The notes beneath the pieces were generated by a model. It was not told where the DNA came from. It saw only the letters and a program-made list of their open reading frames with translations, and made no database searches. A stretch of 64,000 nt of DNA from Epiperipatus broadwayi (lineage: Eukaryota > Onychophora > Udeonychophora > Euonychophora > Peripatidae), in contig JAQFVV010000112.1 in NCBI GenBank assembly GCA_028023455.1, positions 558,001 through 622,000 on the forward strand, read 5' to 3'. Position numbers and translations under genes: made by a program. Shown here piece by piece: positions 22,962 through 36,000 of this stretch (position 1 is the stretch's first letter; every line of letters starts with the position of its first letter).

Positions 22962-23198
22962 TTATATAACTCTTCTATCTTTTTTATATTCTTTTCTATT
23001 AATTCTATTTATTTCTGTATCATATTCCTCTTCTTCATCACAATAATATTTTGCTCTATATACCTTAGAATTTATAGCACTAATCTTATGCTCTTTATCC
23101 ATATTAGAACTCCAGTTCACTGCATTTGTAATACCCATTTTTCTATATACTTCTGTTTTTACTTCACATTTTTTCTCATTATATTCCTTCTTTATCAT
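22962..23198 (-). pseudogene. Penelope-like linker region remnant
   Basis: A 78-aa frame containing VNWSSNMDKEHKISAINSKV and YRAKYYCDEEEEYDTEINRI. It resembles the segment between reverse transcriptase and GIY-YIG of Penelope-like proteins, where an RA-C motif and acidic residues precede a long helix. The match is short and by eye; position and strand relative to the GIY-YIG piece support it. Confidence 0.5.
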
Positions 23199-23204
23199 TA
23201 TATC

Positions 23205-23440
23205 CAGATATAGATATGATATAGTAATATAAAAAAGATTTTTTAAATATTACATCGAATTTCTAAAATTATGGCAAAGGTAAAAGGTGAATAAATATAA
23301 ATATGATAATAATTAAGAATAAAAATAAAGGATGAAATAGAATTAAAAAGTTAAAAGTTATAGAATAGTAAGGTTAATGAATAAAGTGATGTTAATAATT
23401 AAGTTGATAAAATTGTAAGATTATAATAGATATATGTATG
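23205..23440 (-). repeat. Right inverted repeat of the Penelope-like remnant
   Basis: Reverse-complement partner of 21880-22110. Just outside it lies a string also found at the 18.2-kb hammerhead-like fragment. Confidence 0.85.
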
Positions 23441-23862
23441 AAATATGGTTGTATTGATATAATTTAACAGGCACTGATTTGAAAACTCCTCATAAAAGAA
23501 TTTGATTGCAAACATTTACCATGGAAAAGACATCAGCTGCCATGAACTTCATGTATGGAGTGAAATTACATTTGTATGCAGAAGGAACGAAAGCCTCAAC
23601 ATTATTGCCACATAACGATGGAAGAAAGCATAATGAACGTGTAATTTTTTTCCGGTAACAAATATAAATCACAAGATTTTATAGATCGACAATGAATGAT
23701 CTTATTAAATTAGACATACTAAGGGATACACCACACAAGCCTATCAATTTGAAGCAAGATGCCTGAATGGAGGAAAGTAAAAGCAGAATTTCAGAGGTCT
23801 TCAGTGCAACAATACTGAAAGATCACATGATCACAATCTCATACTAGCACATAATTGTTATT
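23441..23862. other. Gene-free spacer
   Basis: Contains a short - strand frame (23490-23672) with no domain; nothing supported. Confidence 0.4.
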
Positions 23863-23864
23863 AA

Positions 23865-24167
23865 ACAAGGCAAAATTCTCCATACAGTAGTGCCACCCTG
23901 TACCAAACAGAGTAATCAATGGATGCCAGAAGGCTTGTGCATAAAATCCCTATCTAGTGCCTACTCATCCAATATCCCCAGACTAGTTTCTGGCTTGTGG
24001 CCTTCGTCAGTGAGGAGCCTTGGATCTGAGAGCACTGCACCTAGATCTTAGGATCTAATGCAACCCTCCAGCAGCCATCTTTTATCTCTACTTAACTACA
24101 AAACTATGAGAATGAAATTGGAAAACAATAATATTTTCAGTCTACTGTATGGAGAGTTTTGCCTTGT
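23865..24167. mobile_element. Short terminal-inverted-repeat element, copy 1
   Basis: A ~303-bp non-coding block with ~27-bp terminal inverted repeats (ACAAGGCAAAATTCTCCATA... against its reverse complement) and TTAA on both sides (23861-23864, 24168-24171). The interior is shared with a second copy at 54447-54719, including AAAATCCCTATCTAGTGCCT and CACTGCACCTAGATCTT. It looks like a MITE-type non-autonomous element; the TTAA flanks hint at a piggyBac-like source. Confidence 0.8.
23986..24010 (-). ncRNA. Hammerhead-like core inside the short element
   Basis: On the - strand: CTGACGA (24004-24010), A, hairpin GGC-CACAA-GCC (23992-24002), A, GAAAC (23986-23990). CTAGT after the core can pair with ACTAG about 30 bases on, but the base that should be U before the cleavage site is A. 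The copy at 54.5 kb has a more decayed version. Resemblance only. Confidence 0.25.
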
Positions 24168-25469
24168 TTAATATTGAAAGATCTTTATTTTTTATTTAAA
24201 TCTTTTTTTTTACCGATCACTTGATTATTCTAGCTTACTGATATAAATTGGACTCTATAGATTTTCAAAAAATTTACTGTATAAAGCAATTACAGTAAAC
24301 AAGATGTGGGACTTCATATTACTGATTGCTGATCAACCAAATCCCAGATATATTGTTATCAATTTTTTTAATGAAGAATAAAGAAATAGATTTGAAAAAA
24401 GAATTTACACACTGGGAAAATGCACTATTTAAAGTAGATCAGAATAGAACAAATTATGTAACTGTAATTATAAAAAACACATTTCAATTATGACATTAAT
24501 GACTTTAAAAAATTATTGGAGCCTTTTGGATCAGTGGCAATGTCCCAACCCATGTATCTAAAAGATACACCTATACTGATCTTAAGTAATAATTATTATT
24601 TTAAATTGCATTTAAAAAAACATTAATTCAAATGACATCCCTACACTAATTGCTGACCAGGAAACAATGCTCCTCTTAATAACACATAGAATCAACCACT
24701 TTCAACTTTAAGAAAAGAGGTCACTCTATAAATGCATGTCTAAAAATTAAGTGCCCACACTGTGAAATGTGAGTCACATCAATACACCAGTGCAGAAAGA
24801 AAAGTGATACAAATAATAATATGCAACATTCAGCAGGAGAAAATTAAATCACTGGAATAATTGATATTAATATCAATAACTCAGATAGTAATACACAAAA
24901 TATACTAATGAATGATAATATTCAATGACAAGGTCAACTATCAAATCAAAACATTTCCCTACCACAAAAAGGTACAAGCTAAATAAGTAAAATTCTTACA
25001 GAAGCAGTTGTAATAAGCAAGACTACACAAGATATTATACAGACAACAATACCTGGTTCATTACATTCAAACATGAATATAAATGCACTGACTATCAAAC
25101 CAAACCAGGTCATCTGCTATGCAAGAAAAGGAAAACAGCAATTTGCAAACCCCAGGGTTAAGTGAAGAGGATATACAATAGACTCTGGACCACATTAAAA
25201 AAGTTAAAAAGTCAAGTATAAACTTGTCAGATTCCAATGCAAACAATACCTCAAATGAGAAGCTGGTCAATATAAAGAGCTAAGTGAGTCATGTTCAAAT
25301 GTAATTGCTTATGATAAATTTCTAGAGTTGTCACATGAGGACCTAATATCCTTAGATAGAACTAAACAGTTATCATAAATAAATATATTTCTTGTATTAT
25401 TTATATCTATAAACATACATCGTTAATAAAAATAGGATCTATCAATGGCCGAGAAAAAAACCATCATAT

Positions 25470-25700
25470 TATTCAGTCCATCAACTTAAAAAATAGCTTC
25501 ATATTATTCAGTCTTGCATAATTGGTTTGCTAGAAACTAAGATATACAACAAATCACAAACAGATCCATCAAAATTTTTATGATAATCAAGGATTTTCAT
25601 TATTTTCCATAGCAGCATTCTCACCTTCAGCTGGAACAGAAATTGTGATAAGCAAAACCTGTTCATTCAATTCATTTAAAATAATATATTGAAGCAATGG
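25470..25700 (+). pseudogene. LINE endonuclease, N-terminal remnant
   Basis: Holds IIGLLETKIYNKSQTDPSKF, the region of the catalytic Glu of APE endonucleases (xLxETK), and SAGTEIVISKTCSF downstream. Frames are broken by stops, and the continuation is displaced past the insertion. Confidence 0.65.
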
Positions 25701-26309
25701 ATTCAGAAATCAGATCCATGCTTCACAGCCTGCTATAAACTAACCAGTATTGCAAACCTGGGTTAGGTTTATATTCGAGTATCAACAGAGTTTTGCATTA
25801 AATAGAAAATTAAAGTGTTTCGTTTTGTCTATTCATTGATCGTGAAGTTAACTATTTAGTTTGAAATATTCATTTAAAGTAAATTTTATCAAAATATAAA
25901 TCGTTCATAAAAATTTGTTTTTCAAAATTTATTAGAGAAGTATACATGCAATGCAAGTATATATATATATATATAATTAATGCAGAATTCTGTTGAAACA
26001 AAATTTTATTTTGTTAAAAGAAATAATATATTTCTGTTTTAAGATGTTTAAAAATATAAGTCGTATGATTTTATTTTAAGATAAGCCTGCCAACATTCCT
26101 AAATTAATTGCATATCAATTAGAGTTCCATTCAGGGAAATTAAAGATGACCTTTTTTAATAAATAAAATTATGAAATTAAAGCAAAAATTGATAATAAAA
26201 CCTTAAAGTTTATTTTTAGTCAAAAAGTTACTTTGAAACAAAAGAGCATGGGGCCTTATCAAGATCTAGAATCATACGAAAAACAATAGAAAATAGTTGG
26301 CTGGAATGG

Positions 26310-26318
26310 TATAAAAGG
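26310..26318 (+). promoter_or_regulatory. TATA box in the insertion
   Basis: TATAAAAGG is a strong TATA match, followed by purine-rich sequence and a possible start about 30 bp on. Fits an LTR or element promoter; no transcript evidence. Confidence 0.4.
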
Positions 26319-26340
26319 TGGGGAGAACAAAGGAAGATTC

Positions 26341-26465
26341 ATTCAAAAATTATTTCTGAAATTATTTTTGAAATTGTTCTGAAGTTATTCGGATTATTAT
26401 TTCTGAAATTATTCTGAGATGATCCTGAAATTATTATTGCTGAAATTATTCTGAAATTGTTATTA
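26341..26465. repeat. Degenerate tandem of ~15-bp units
   Basis: Repeated GAAATTATT(T/C)CTG-like words with irregular spacing directly downstream of the TATA box. Confidence 0.6.
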
Positions 26466-28059
26466 GCTATTGCTATGTCAGCTTACTTCAGAGATTTTTA
26501 TTACTTACTTCTGCTACGATGACCATGTCTTATAATTCTCCGTTTTGGCTAATGATTATGACTTCTATGTTCTGAGGTTTTGCTGAAAATTATTGTTGAG
26601 ACCCATTGTTTTCTAGTGCTTGTGGAGATTCTTGCTGAGAATTCTATTGTGATTTCATAATGTGACATTTCAAAAATTATTTTAGCCCTGTGGACATGAC
26701 CATGTATGGCGGCTAAGCCCATCAGCTTTGCCTGCCGTCGGGATCCTGATCTACAAAATGCCTTAAGAGTGTCATGTAGATAATGGAACCGAACTGTGAG
26801 CTGTATGTGCACCCTACATATCAAATGCTTTCAATCATAATAACCTTGTCTGGACAAATGCATCCATGAACGTCAGTCAAGCCAGGACGTCGGGGAAAAT
26901 GGACAAAGACTAAAAACCTACTGGTAACTTTTCATCATCTCCTCACGAACTTTCACTTTCCTTGTTTTAAATCTATACCTTTCTTTTAAATGTTCTTATT
27001 TAACTTATCTTTTCTCATGTATTTATCTAATTTTAATATTATATTTATTTAAATTGATCATCTCTTTATAATTAAGTGTCCTCCTTCGCTATTCCTCATT
27101 TTATAAAGTCAGATAAGCCTGACATATATACTTTAGTTTCTTTATGCGGTGTAATTATTTTTTTTTATTATTTGAAAATATTTCTAATTTAAAAATGACT
27201 ATTTATAGCTTAATGTTATTTCAAGTTTTCTTTTGTTTTTACCAATTCGATCTCCTTGATAATGCTTATTTTTGTTCTTATGTATTCTTAAGGATAAATG
27301 TTAGTTATTAAAAGAAATCTTCAAATATTTTAAATGATCCACATAGCACAAAGCAGTGATTAAATGCTTTGTGAAATATTTATTTAAACCTTGCTTTGTC
27401 AAGGGGATTAGAGTTGTTAAACTAAATTAAATTGGAAAAGTAATATCCATGCCACAGATTCATATGTAATTTAGACTGCCTCATTTTTTTAAATTATTTG
27501 TTAGGTATCGCTTGGGGAATAGCGGAGATTTAAAACCTAAATAATATTTTATTATATCACTTATTAAAATATATCTTTCAAAATAAAAACATTAGTTTTA
27601 TGATTATTTCTTACAACCTTTCATATGATAATCTGTTAGGTTAACTTTCCGATGATTCAAGCATAGCACAAGCATTTCATTCATATTTGACATAGTGGCA
27701 CATTATTCTAAATTTAGGTACTTAAGTAGTTCTAGTCGATTGTTTTTCCCCTGATGCTAGTGGGCCAGGTTTAGAAAATAATTTATGCATGTCTCGGATA
27801 TGTTGTTTGGTTTGTGGTTAGACTCGAGAATAGATGAATAGAGCAGAGGCCATAGTATTCTTGATTTTTATATCTCGCATATGAGTGGCCTCGAGGTACT
27901 TTTGTTTAGTCTTCAAACTGGGTTAAACCAGAATACACATTCGACCGGCACAATATATTGATGCATACAGCTAATTATTACACTATACCAAAAAAGAATA
28001 ACACTGAACATAGCATACATGTACATTCTTCCAGGTAAAATAATAATTAATAGACTTAT

Positions 28060-28290
28060 AAATATCTTAAACTTGAAATTTGCATCCTCAATATATCTTG
28101 TAATTCTAATAGAAGACTTTAACATGAAATTTATAAAAAAAATGCTTACATCTTCTGACATTCCCTAATATCTTTAATATCTTGTTTTTTTTTATTTTCT
28201 AGCATTGTGTCATATGATCTGCATATTATTCAAAAACTCATCTTTTTCAGATCATTCTGCTCTGATGGTCTGTCTTAAAAATGATTTCTC
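28060..28290 (+). pseudogene. LINE endonuclease, C-terminal remnant
   Basis: Contains VILIEDFNMKF, resembling the GDFN motif, and FSDHSALMVCL, matching the SDH catalytic His motif of APE endonucleases. Broken frames. Confidence 0.6.
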
Positions 28291-28989
28291 ATATAGACCT
28301 ATCATCGCAACAGGTAAATCTATTAAAATACTGCTCCCAGAGTAGACTGAAAAATATTTCTTCTCAGAAATATACATATCAGTATTAAAAATTTGTGACT
28401 TGGAAATGGACCCTGTTCAAACATGGATTGCATTTGTCAATATAATCTCATTATACAATTGACACAATTATAAGAAATCAACCACTCCTCAAAGGTTTTG
28501 GCACTTGCAGATGAATTGCACAAGAGAATTACATTTAGTGCTACCATAGCAGAAAGATATACAAATGTTAAAGCCCTTATGAAAGCATATTGGTCAACTT
28601 GTGACTCACTTAAAAAATACTTCGTGATAAAGAAGAGAAAAATATACCTGAATCAAACCCACATGTTTGTCTAGGCAAAACATTTGTTGGGTACTGGGAC
28701 AAGCTCCACTAAACTGCATTCTAACAGCAATCAAAATAGAAGGACAATTACAGGTGACAACATGCTAGAGCCACTTAATTCATATTACAAAAATAACTTG
28801 CAACAAGGGGAAAATTTTAACTTTTCACAAAACTTTCTGACTTGCTTCAGTGCCAAACTCATGTCATCTAGGGGTACATAGAATACATTGTTTGCATATA
28901 GACATTTAAATCAATTCACAGTAAAATACTAGAGACAAATTTGGCTAAATTTCTAACAAAGAGAATCTATCACATACATGGGCTCTATC

Positions 28990-29662
28990 CCATGTCACTG
29001 GTCCCATATGATAAGAAAAGGAAAATATAACCACATTCCAAAACTTCAGACCCATATCAATGAGTCTACTTGGGATTAAGATCCTGAAATCAGTGATTAA
29101 AGGTGGAATTGAACTTATATTTTGCCATTGCTTTCAAAAACCCAGTTTTCAAAGAAAGGCTTTCAACTGAGCAGGCAGCATTTTTATATAAGATGATAAT
29201 TGATACAATCAGAAACAACAAAACATATGGACCAGTTATAATTCAGCTGGACATTATATCAGCATGTGTTAGCAGATACATCAATACCCAGGACATTAAT
29301 CTACTTGATTATAAATCTTCTAAGTTGAAAAATTCAGATAACTTAGTGGGAAGTATTCACCATCATTCATTCCATTTAACTTGATTCCATAAGGTTTACC
29401 ATTAAGTACTCTTTTATTCACATTTTATATTGATCCTCTCCTTAAAGCGATTAAAAATAAGATGAGTGGAATATTTATACCTAGAATAAAGGCAAATGTT
29501 TCATGTATTGCATACATGGATGACATAATCTTTCTGCCATCTAAAAAACAGATACCAAAACTAATAAAAATTCTAAATAATTACTCCAACAAATATAAAC
29601 TGGAGATCAATTTAGAAAAATCCAGTGCATGGTCTATGTACTTAGGATGCCAATATAAGTGA
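28990..29662 (+). pseudogene. LINE reverse transcriptase remnant
   Basis: Contains FRPISMSLLGIKILKSVI (early RT motif), LSTEQAAFLYKMIIDTIRNN, PVIIQLDIISAC (motif A Asp kept), and CIAYMDDIIFLPSKK (motif C with both Asp). These lie in at least two frames with stops between them. A normal LINE RT would be continuous, so this is inactive. Confidence 0.75.
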
Positions 29663-31109
29663 TACTTCAAAGGAAAGCCTAGCTTTCTTGTGGGATTTAA
29701 ATTGAAGAGACTAGTATGAACAACACAGAGTGTGGGGGTTGATCCCTCTTATGTCAGCCATCAACCAATTATGAAGATAGATAGCACTAAGAGATAAATT
29801 GGACTAAGTTATACCCTGAAGGTCATGGGCATGCCTCTGAAAAAATGCAATATTAGAAGACTTTTAAGTAGACTATAATTTTTTTTATAGGTGTATGGAA
29901 AAGAAAATGATTATGGCTGATTTAGATTTTAATTCACAGTGTCAATTGGATAGGCAGATACTGAAGAAGGGGAAAATCATAGCCCTGAGTTCTTATATGC
30001 CTTTTTTATTTGAATAACTCTAAAATGTGATCACAGATACAGGGAAAACAAATGAATAAAGTTGGGAATATAATTAATTCTTTTTCAGTCATATTTATCA
30101 CTCTATGCCAAAATGGGTCTTTTCAATCATCAAATAATTTCATGGTTCACATACTATATACCTATAATAATTTACACGAAAGCTTTTATGTCTAAAATTT
30201 ACTCAATACTTAGTAAATTGTTGTGGGGGAAGAAAATGGTGTCAATATCCTAAGTAAGATTCTGCATGCTCTATCTTAAAATGGATTGGGTTTTCATTCT
30301 ATAAAAATTTTCCAAATTCAAAAAACACTTGATGTTATATCATTATATGCAAGGATTTTTCCATATCTAGAAATGGTTTTTAAAATTACACCCACAGCCA
30401 TGTCGCCACCCATAGGCAATTATGGGAATAAGTTAATTTTCCCTTTATTATGTATTTTCATTTTAATATATTGATCTCCCATAAAATTAAATACTGGGAC
30501 TTGTATTCAATCTGTGCTTCCCCATCCAGTGATAATAACAAACTCCTTTAAAACATAACCAATAAACAGTTGATTACAAAATTCAAATACTGGTCATTAG
30601 AACCAAAATGCTATGATTTGCTCCTAAAACTAAATCTTGAAGCACTTACCATTCTTTATTTCTAGAGATATAAAAGGAATTGCACTAACATTGAAGACAT
30701 AAGCAAACTATGTCAGAGAGAATCAGAATCGCAATCATATTTTTCTATTCATGTGCCTCTGTTTAATAATATCCAGTGGGATATCTCCAAAATATTTTAA
30801 AATAAAAATTACAACATATATACACTTTTCAATACATTTTAAAAAAATGCATACATTTCAGCCAGAACATTTATACTATTCTCACTATGGTGTACCAGAT
30901 GTGCATTTATGTATGATTCAAATACAAAAAGACACCCTAATACATTTAGGAACAAAGTGGATATTATACACATAAGGGTTGAAAATTTTTCACCAACTAA
31001 GATTTATTCAGACACATAATCACTAATGTGATTTTGCACAAATTTATGATAAGACACTCTATTATAAAATAATAACTAGATAATTAAAATAATGCAATGC
31101 TGTGCATAG

Positions 31110-31403
31110 TGTACCAGAAACTTATCTCTAATCAAAAAAAACAGGTTTTAATTCAGAAATTTTATCCATTTGGGATGAACAAATAATTATATAGGTTTAT
31201 TATGGATAAGGATGTCACTCTCTGGAGAGAGAGAGAATGCAATACAAAAGTAGTAATTTAAAATAACCTAGTTACATACCCTCTATATATTCAGCTGGGA
31301 ACCTATGTCTCTTAAGACAAACAATCAAACAAAACCAAAATGGCATGTGATAAATATATATAATTTTATTCATTAATCATTTAATAAAAGAAAACATGCA
31401 ACA
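31110..31403 (-). repeat. LTR-like block, left copy
   Basis: Matches 36640-36970 over its length with gaps, for example GGATAA(G/A)GATGTCACTCT. Confidence 0.75.
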
Positions 31404-31425
31404 TGCATGTAAATAAAAAAAAACA

Positions 31426-33010
31426 TGACGATAATTGACACACATACACACACAGATATTTACAAGGATTTTGCAACTTTACAATAAATCATTAATATAA
31501 TAATTCTGCACTAACATGCTTGTTAGAGAAGTTTGATTTCGTTTATAAGTTTATATATGCTAAGCGCTTTCGAAGTTTGTAGAGTTCATATTCATAGTGA
31601 GTATAATCAATGATAATGAAGAGGAGTATTGTGATTTATGCAAATCATTAACAAATATAATAATAAAGTTAGTCATGACAATTACAAATATATAGATATA
31701 TAAATTGAAAGTCAATAGCATAAAAAAAAACTAATACAACTTTTTTACTTATTATTATTGTTATTATCAAGCCTTTCCTGGAAAATAGATCTTACTACAA
31801 TATTTCTTTAATGTCACATATGATCATACAAAAGAAAACATTCTTTTACTTTAAAATAAGGGAATTTCTTTGTCCCAAGGTCATTTAATCCACTTAACTT
31901 TTCAGGTATTCCAAAGCATTTTTTTTCTTTATATTCACAATCCAAAACAAGCAGTACTCAATGTTTCCTTAAGGTTTTTTTTCCAAACAAAATCTTCTCT
32001 CTGTAGAATATAGACTTCCCAGATGTTTGCATTGAAAAATTGATATTACAGACAGATCACATGTTTTAAATAACAATTCGAAAATAAATACATAAATGAA
32101 AGCAAGATTAGTGACTAAAACATATTTTTTATGAGTAGATATTTAATCAAGGGTGGCAACAGATTTCAATTCCAGGTAAGTGGTAATTTTAAGGCAGGTT
32201 CTTGAATCTCATTTCATGTTTAAAATCTTTTATATGGCTTTACTTCCACTGGTTTGATCATAAATAGTTCCACACAGCTGCATGCTTCAAGTTAGCATAT
32301 TTAAATTATCCCATTATAATTTTATTTTCCATCAAAATTTGTAAAACAATCATAGTTCAACTTAATAAACAATTTTTATCAAAATTACCACTGCATACAT
32401 TATCCTCCACCAAATATTAACTAGGAATGAATTATATCCAGTCAAATGTATTGGCTGAACTTCTCATCTGATATTTTAAACAACAAAATGTTCTCCAATC
32501 TTTATTCTCACGACCCAGCTGCTAAACTCGAACTAAAACCTAATACCTTACAAACCCTTTTCTTTTTTTAAAATTATCACTTCATGGTTTAAATCCACTT
32601 CAACCCTCTTCCCCTTCTTTATAATTATATCTTTTCAATTAAAAGTTTGTTTATAAAAAATAATTAACATGAAATAATAATTTTAGAAATTCTTCAATTC
32701 AATTTGTAGATTAGTGTATACAATATTCTATTTACATAAATTCCCTTCTCTTATTTAATTCCAACAAAATTTTTAACAAATGACAATATTAAATTATCAA
32801 ATTAACATAAAATATTTTGTTTGTAATCATAATCAACATTTACATACATTTATTAGATTAACATAACTGAAATATTTAAGTATTTTAAATATAATATCCC
32901 TTAATCTTATTGTACTATTATTTTATTTTTTTAATAAAATAAAAACAAAAAAACTAAATATTACAATGCAGAATATCTCTAAATTGATAGATCCATTCTA
33001 GCATTATAAA
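31426..33010. repeat. Dispersed repeat, copy 1
   Basis: Collinear with 41075-42505 in the same orientation: GATAATTGACACA, TTTGCAACTTTACAATAAAT, TAGAATATAGACTTCCCA and others recur in order. In this copy it lies beside the left LTR-like block. Confidence 0.85.
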
Positions 33011-34329
33011 ATCCTCCTTCAAAAAGAAGAAAATAAAATATCTATTTCTATTTTTTCTTTTCCACATCTATTGGATTCTAATATAGCACCATGCCAAGTT
33101 GATCTTTGTGGATATTATAAACCCTAAATACTACCCTATTATTTCCTAAGATCAGTGTCATTTATAAAGTCATTTGAGTAATAATTACTCAACTGCTAAT
33201 ATCTATCACTAAAAAAACTTGCTCTTAAAACTAAAATTGATTTGTGTATCTGTTTTCAGGAGATTGTATTTGTATTCAATTGTCAAGAGAATGACCATCA
33301 GCTTGAAGCACTGAGATAAGCAAAAAATCCACCACTGGACAATAAGTTTATATATATTATGAATCCCAGGAAAGCCATCTTAATTTAAACATTTAAATAC
33401 AACAAAAAAAATATTTAAATAACAAAATTTTTCATACCAAGTCATGCTCATTTTCTCAAGACTTATAGGCATGTTGACAATTTCAAAATATATGTGCCTT
33501 GCTCATTTTCTGAGACATAGAGTCATGGAGTTTATGGCAGGACTACATTAACTGCCATGATCCACATGAACTATCACCCTTAAAAATGGGTTATGTTAAT
33601 GTTGAGATAAAAACATTTCAGAAAATTACATAAACACATTGCACCAACATTTCAATGATAAAACCCTCCATCCATCACCACTACTGAAAGCAAAACTAGA
33701 CAACTCAAACAGTCAAAGCTTTCTCCATTTTTCATAAACAACAATATTACACCACTGCAAACTGTTCTCATCTATTATATCTATTCTTATATTTTATTGT
33801 CATGATTGCCATGTTTGATGGTCTTACAAGCTAGGTGTTATATTATTTGGTACATTGTATTTGTTTTTTCCATGATATTGTAAAAATCAAAAGGGCAAAT
33901 CCTAAATCATACCAATTAAAACATCTGATAGCATTACTAATGTTATCTTTATAGTGGCTAGTTGATGGTTCAGGGAATCAGGATTAATTAAACCAAGCTC
34001 TCCATTTAATATCCAGATTTTTTTCTGATGATCTGTCTCTTTTGAGGGTTTTTACATGGTAATGGAGATCACTGATATTTTCTCTCAATCATCATATTGA
34101 AACACTTCCAGTTCTTCAGATTATCCATATTCTTTCAAGACTTCCTGTTGATCTTCTCATTTTTCTTTTATACTATAGTCTATCATTACACACTCTCTTT
34201 GCACTTTTAATGCATTAATATATAGAGAGTTCTGAAACTTTTCCTCATTTATTTGGTTGTATATGTTGGCTCATATCAATTGCATTTAGAAAATTCATTA
34301 CCTGCTCAATTGTTTCCTATCAGGGTTCA

Positions 34330-35200
34330 GATTCATTTGTCCAATTCTAAAAGACAGATTATGTCAAATTATTTTTATAGTCTGATTCTCAAACAAACAG
34401 CAAGCATCCAAAGTTTTTAACTTGGCTACTTCTCTTCTAAAGAATTGAGGATAGCCTTCTGCACTTCCTGCATGGAATCTCTCTTGCATTATTTGATACT
34501 TAATAGCCTCTTGGCATACTTTTGACCAAATGTTATTCATCAATGAATCCCTATAACTATTAAAGGTTACATATTGCTGGAACAATGAATCCCACCAAGC
34601 TTGAGTATTGTGCTATAGGAAATGGCCAGCTTACATTCTTCTGTTATTATATTAAGATTAAAAATATCTTAGTTAAGTTATTCAGATGTACAGTGTGTGG
34701 CTCACCATCCTGACCTCAGAATACTCTAAATTTTCAAAAACATTAATATCAGCCTGCATCTCACTACAGCTAGTGGTATTAGATTTTAAAGTTTCAACTT
34801 TTCTTTTTCCTACACTACAACTATCCACATATTCAGAATCATTCATTATCTGTCCTTTCGGTCCACCTTTAAATCTTTCTTCACATTTTTATTTCAGGTC
34901 ATGAAATCTTTCATGACTTTTCTGTTGCATTTTACTGAACTTTTTATTTATTTTCCCTCATCAAATTTTATCTTACTTTGTAATTCATCAATTTTCATTT
35001 CACTTTTCTGTTGATTTTCTTTAAACTTTATCCACTTTCTCTTCCCATTTCTGAAATTTTCTTTTTCAACATTTTTTGTATCATCCCTATCATAGATGAC
35101 TGAGCATGTTCTTTCTGTCAAGTATTTTGAGTCACTTCTGGATTATTTACTTGATTTTTCATTTTCTTTTTAAATGCTGATCTCATTAACATCGAATATC
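34330..35200 (-). pseudogene. Gag-like capsid remnant
   Basis: A 73-aa open frame (34364-34585) reads MFQQYVTFNSYRDSLMN, then AIKYQIMQERFHAGSAEGYP, QFFRREVAKLKTLDA and is preceded on the - strand by a Lys/Glu-rich decayed stretch (34.9-35.2 kb) including LMRSAFKKKMKNQVNN. The ERF...EGYxxFFRR...LKTL pattern resembles the capsid region of LTR-retrotransposon Gag. No zinc knuckle or protease was found nearby. The call rests on pattern memory. Confidence 0.4.
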
Positions 35201-36000
35201 CCTAATTCATTATTCAAAATTTTTACAATTAATTACATTCCAAAATACTTATAATTGCTACTATATATATTTATGAGTATATAATATGCCTATATTTTTC
35301 TTCATCATGTAGTACTAGCCATTATTCAAACCACTTCAAACTATTTCCCTACCGAGTTTAACCTAACGATCGATTCAAGGGAATTATTTTATCTTTTGGC
35401 CAATTCACCCCCTGGTGAATTTTTTCATAAGTATTGTACATTAAAATGCGTGTAAAATGATATATTTTATTATAATAAATTTTTTTCCCAAAAATTCTGC
35501 ACTAAAAGACACAAAATTCAAAATTCCTGATCTTACAATAGACATAAGCCCTGCTCTGACATGTTCGGACATTGTCTGCTGCCAAGGCTGTAAAACATTT
35601 GGCGTTTTATGACAGTGATGTTTCTAATGATGCAAAAATGTGTTTATTTGTGAATTTATTACAGTTTTAGATATTTTTTTAAAAATAATTTACACTATAT
35701 TTATTAGATATCAAGAAATATAAATTATTAATAACTTATTTTGACTTGAAATACTCTATTTTCAAAAATATAATGTTATATTAACAGCTAACATAAATAT
35801 GGCCAGAAGCAAATTTGAAGACCAACTATGATGTAAACAATCTACTTTATATTTATGAGTAAGAAAAAATCGCAATTTTGGAATAAATAAAAAAAACTTA
35901 AACTTTTAAAGCATAATTCGTTAGATATAAGAGAAATAAATAATTATTCATTTCAATGCTAAAACATAATAAGAATTAAGCTATATTTCATTGATTTTAT

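Larger units (their letters stand above)
21880..23440 (-). mobile_element. Penelope-like element remnant bounded by inverted repeats
   Basis: A ~1.56-kb block flanked by inverted repeats of about 220-235 bp (21880-22110 against 23205-23440). The - strand carries pieces matching the C-terminal part of Penelope-like proteins, including the linker before GIY-YIG and the endonuclease itself. The reverse transcriptase is missing. Inverted rather than tandem terminal copies occur in this superfamily. The long + strand frame at 22266-22523 is a Phe/Leu/Tyr-rich antisense shadow. Confidence 0.75.
25780..27930. mobile_element. Unclassified ~2.1-kb insertion within the LINE endonuclease
   Basis: Endonuclease-like coding stops near 25780 and resumes near 27930-28080. 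The string ATTCGA occurs at both edges (25773-25778, 27939-27944), and CAAAC-TGGGTTA-like strings lie next to them; either could be a target duplication, but the ends are not settled. Inside are a TATA box, a degenerate tandem of GAAATTATTCT-like units and a patch with CpG. No coding domain was recognised. A solo LTR is possible. Confidence 0.45.
24520..31090 (+). mobile_element. Decayed + strand LINE, interrupted by an insertion
   Basis: Scattered pieces in correct LINE order. A possible ORF1 with KIKCPHCEM near 24737. An endonuclease beginning with GLLETKIYNKSQTDPSKF (25530-25590) and ending SDHSALMVCL (about 28248-28277). Reverse transcriptase with FQNFRPISMSLLG, PVIIQLDI, and YMDDIIFLPSKKQIPKL (29462-29662). 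A post-RT segment MGFHSIKIFQIQKTLDVIS (30286-30474). Many stops and shifts show it is old and dead. About 2.1 kb of unrelated sequence splits the endonuclease. Clade uncertain. Confidence 0.8.
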
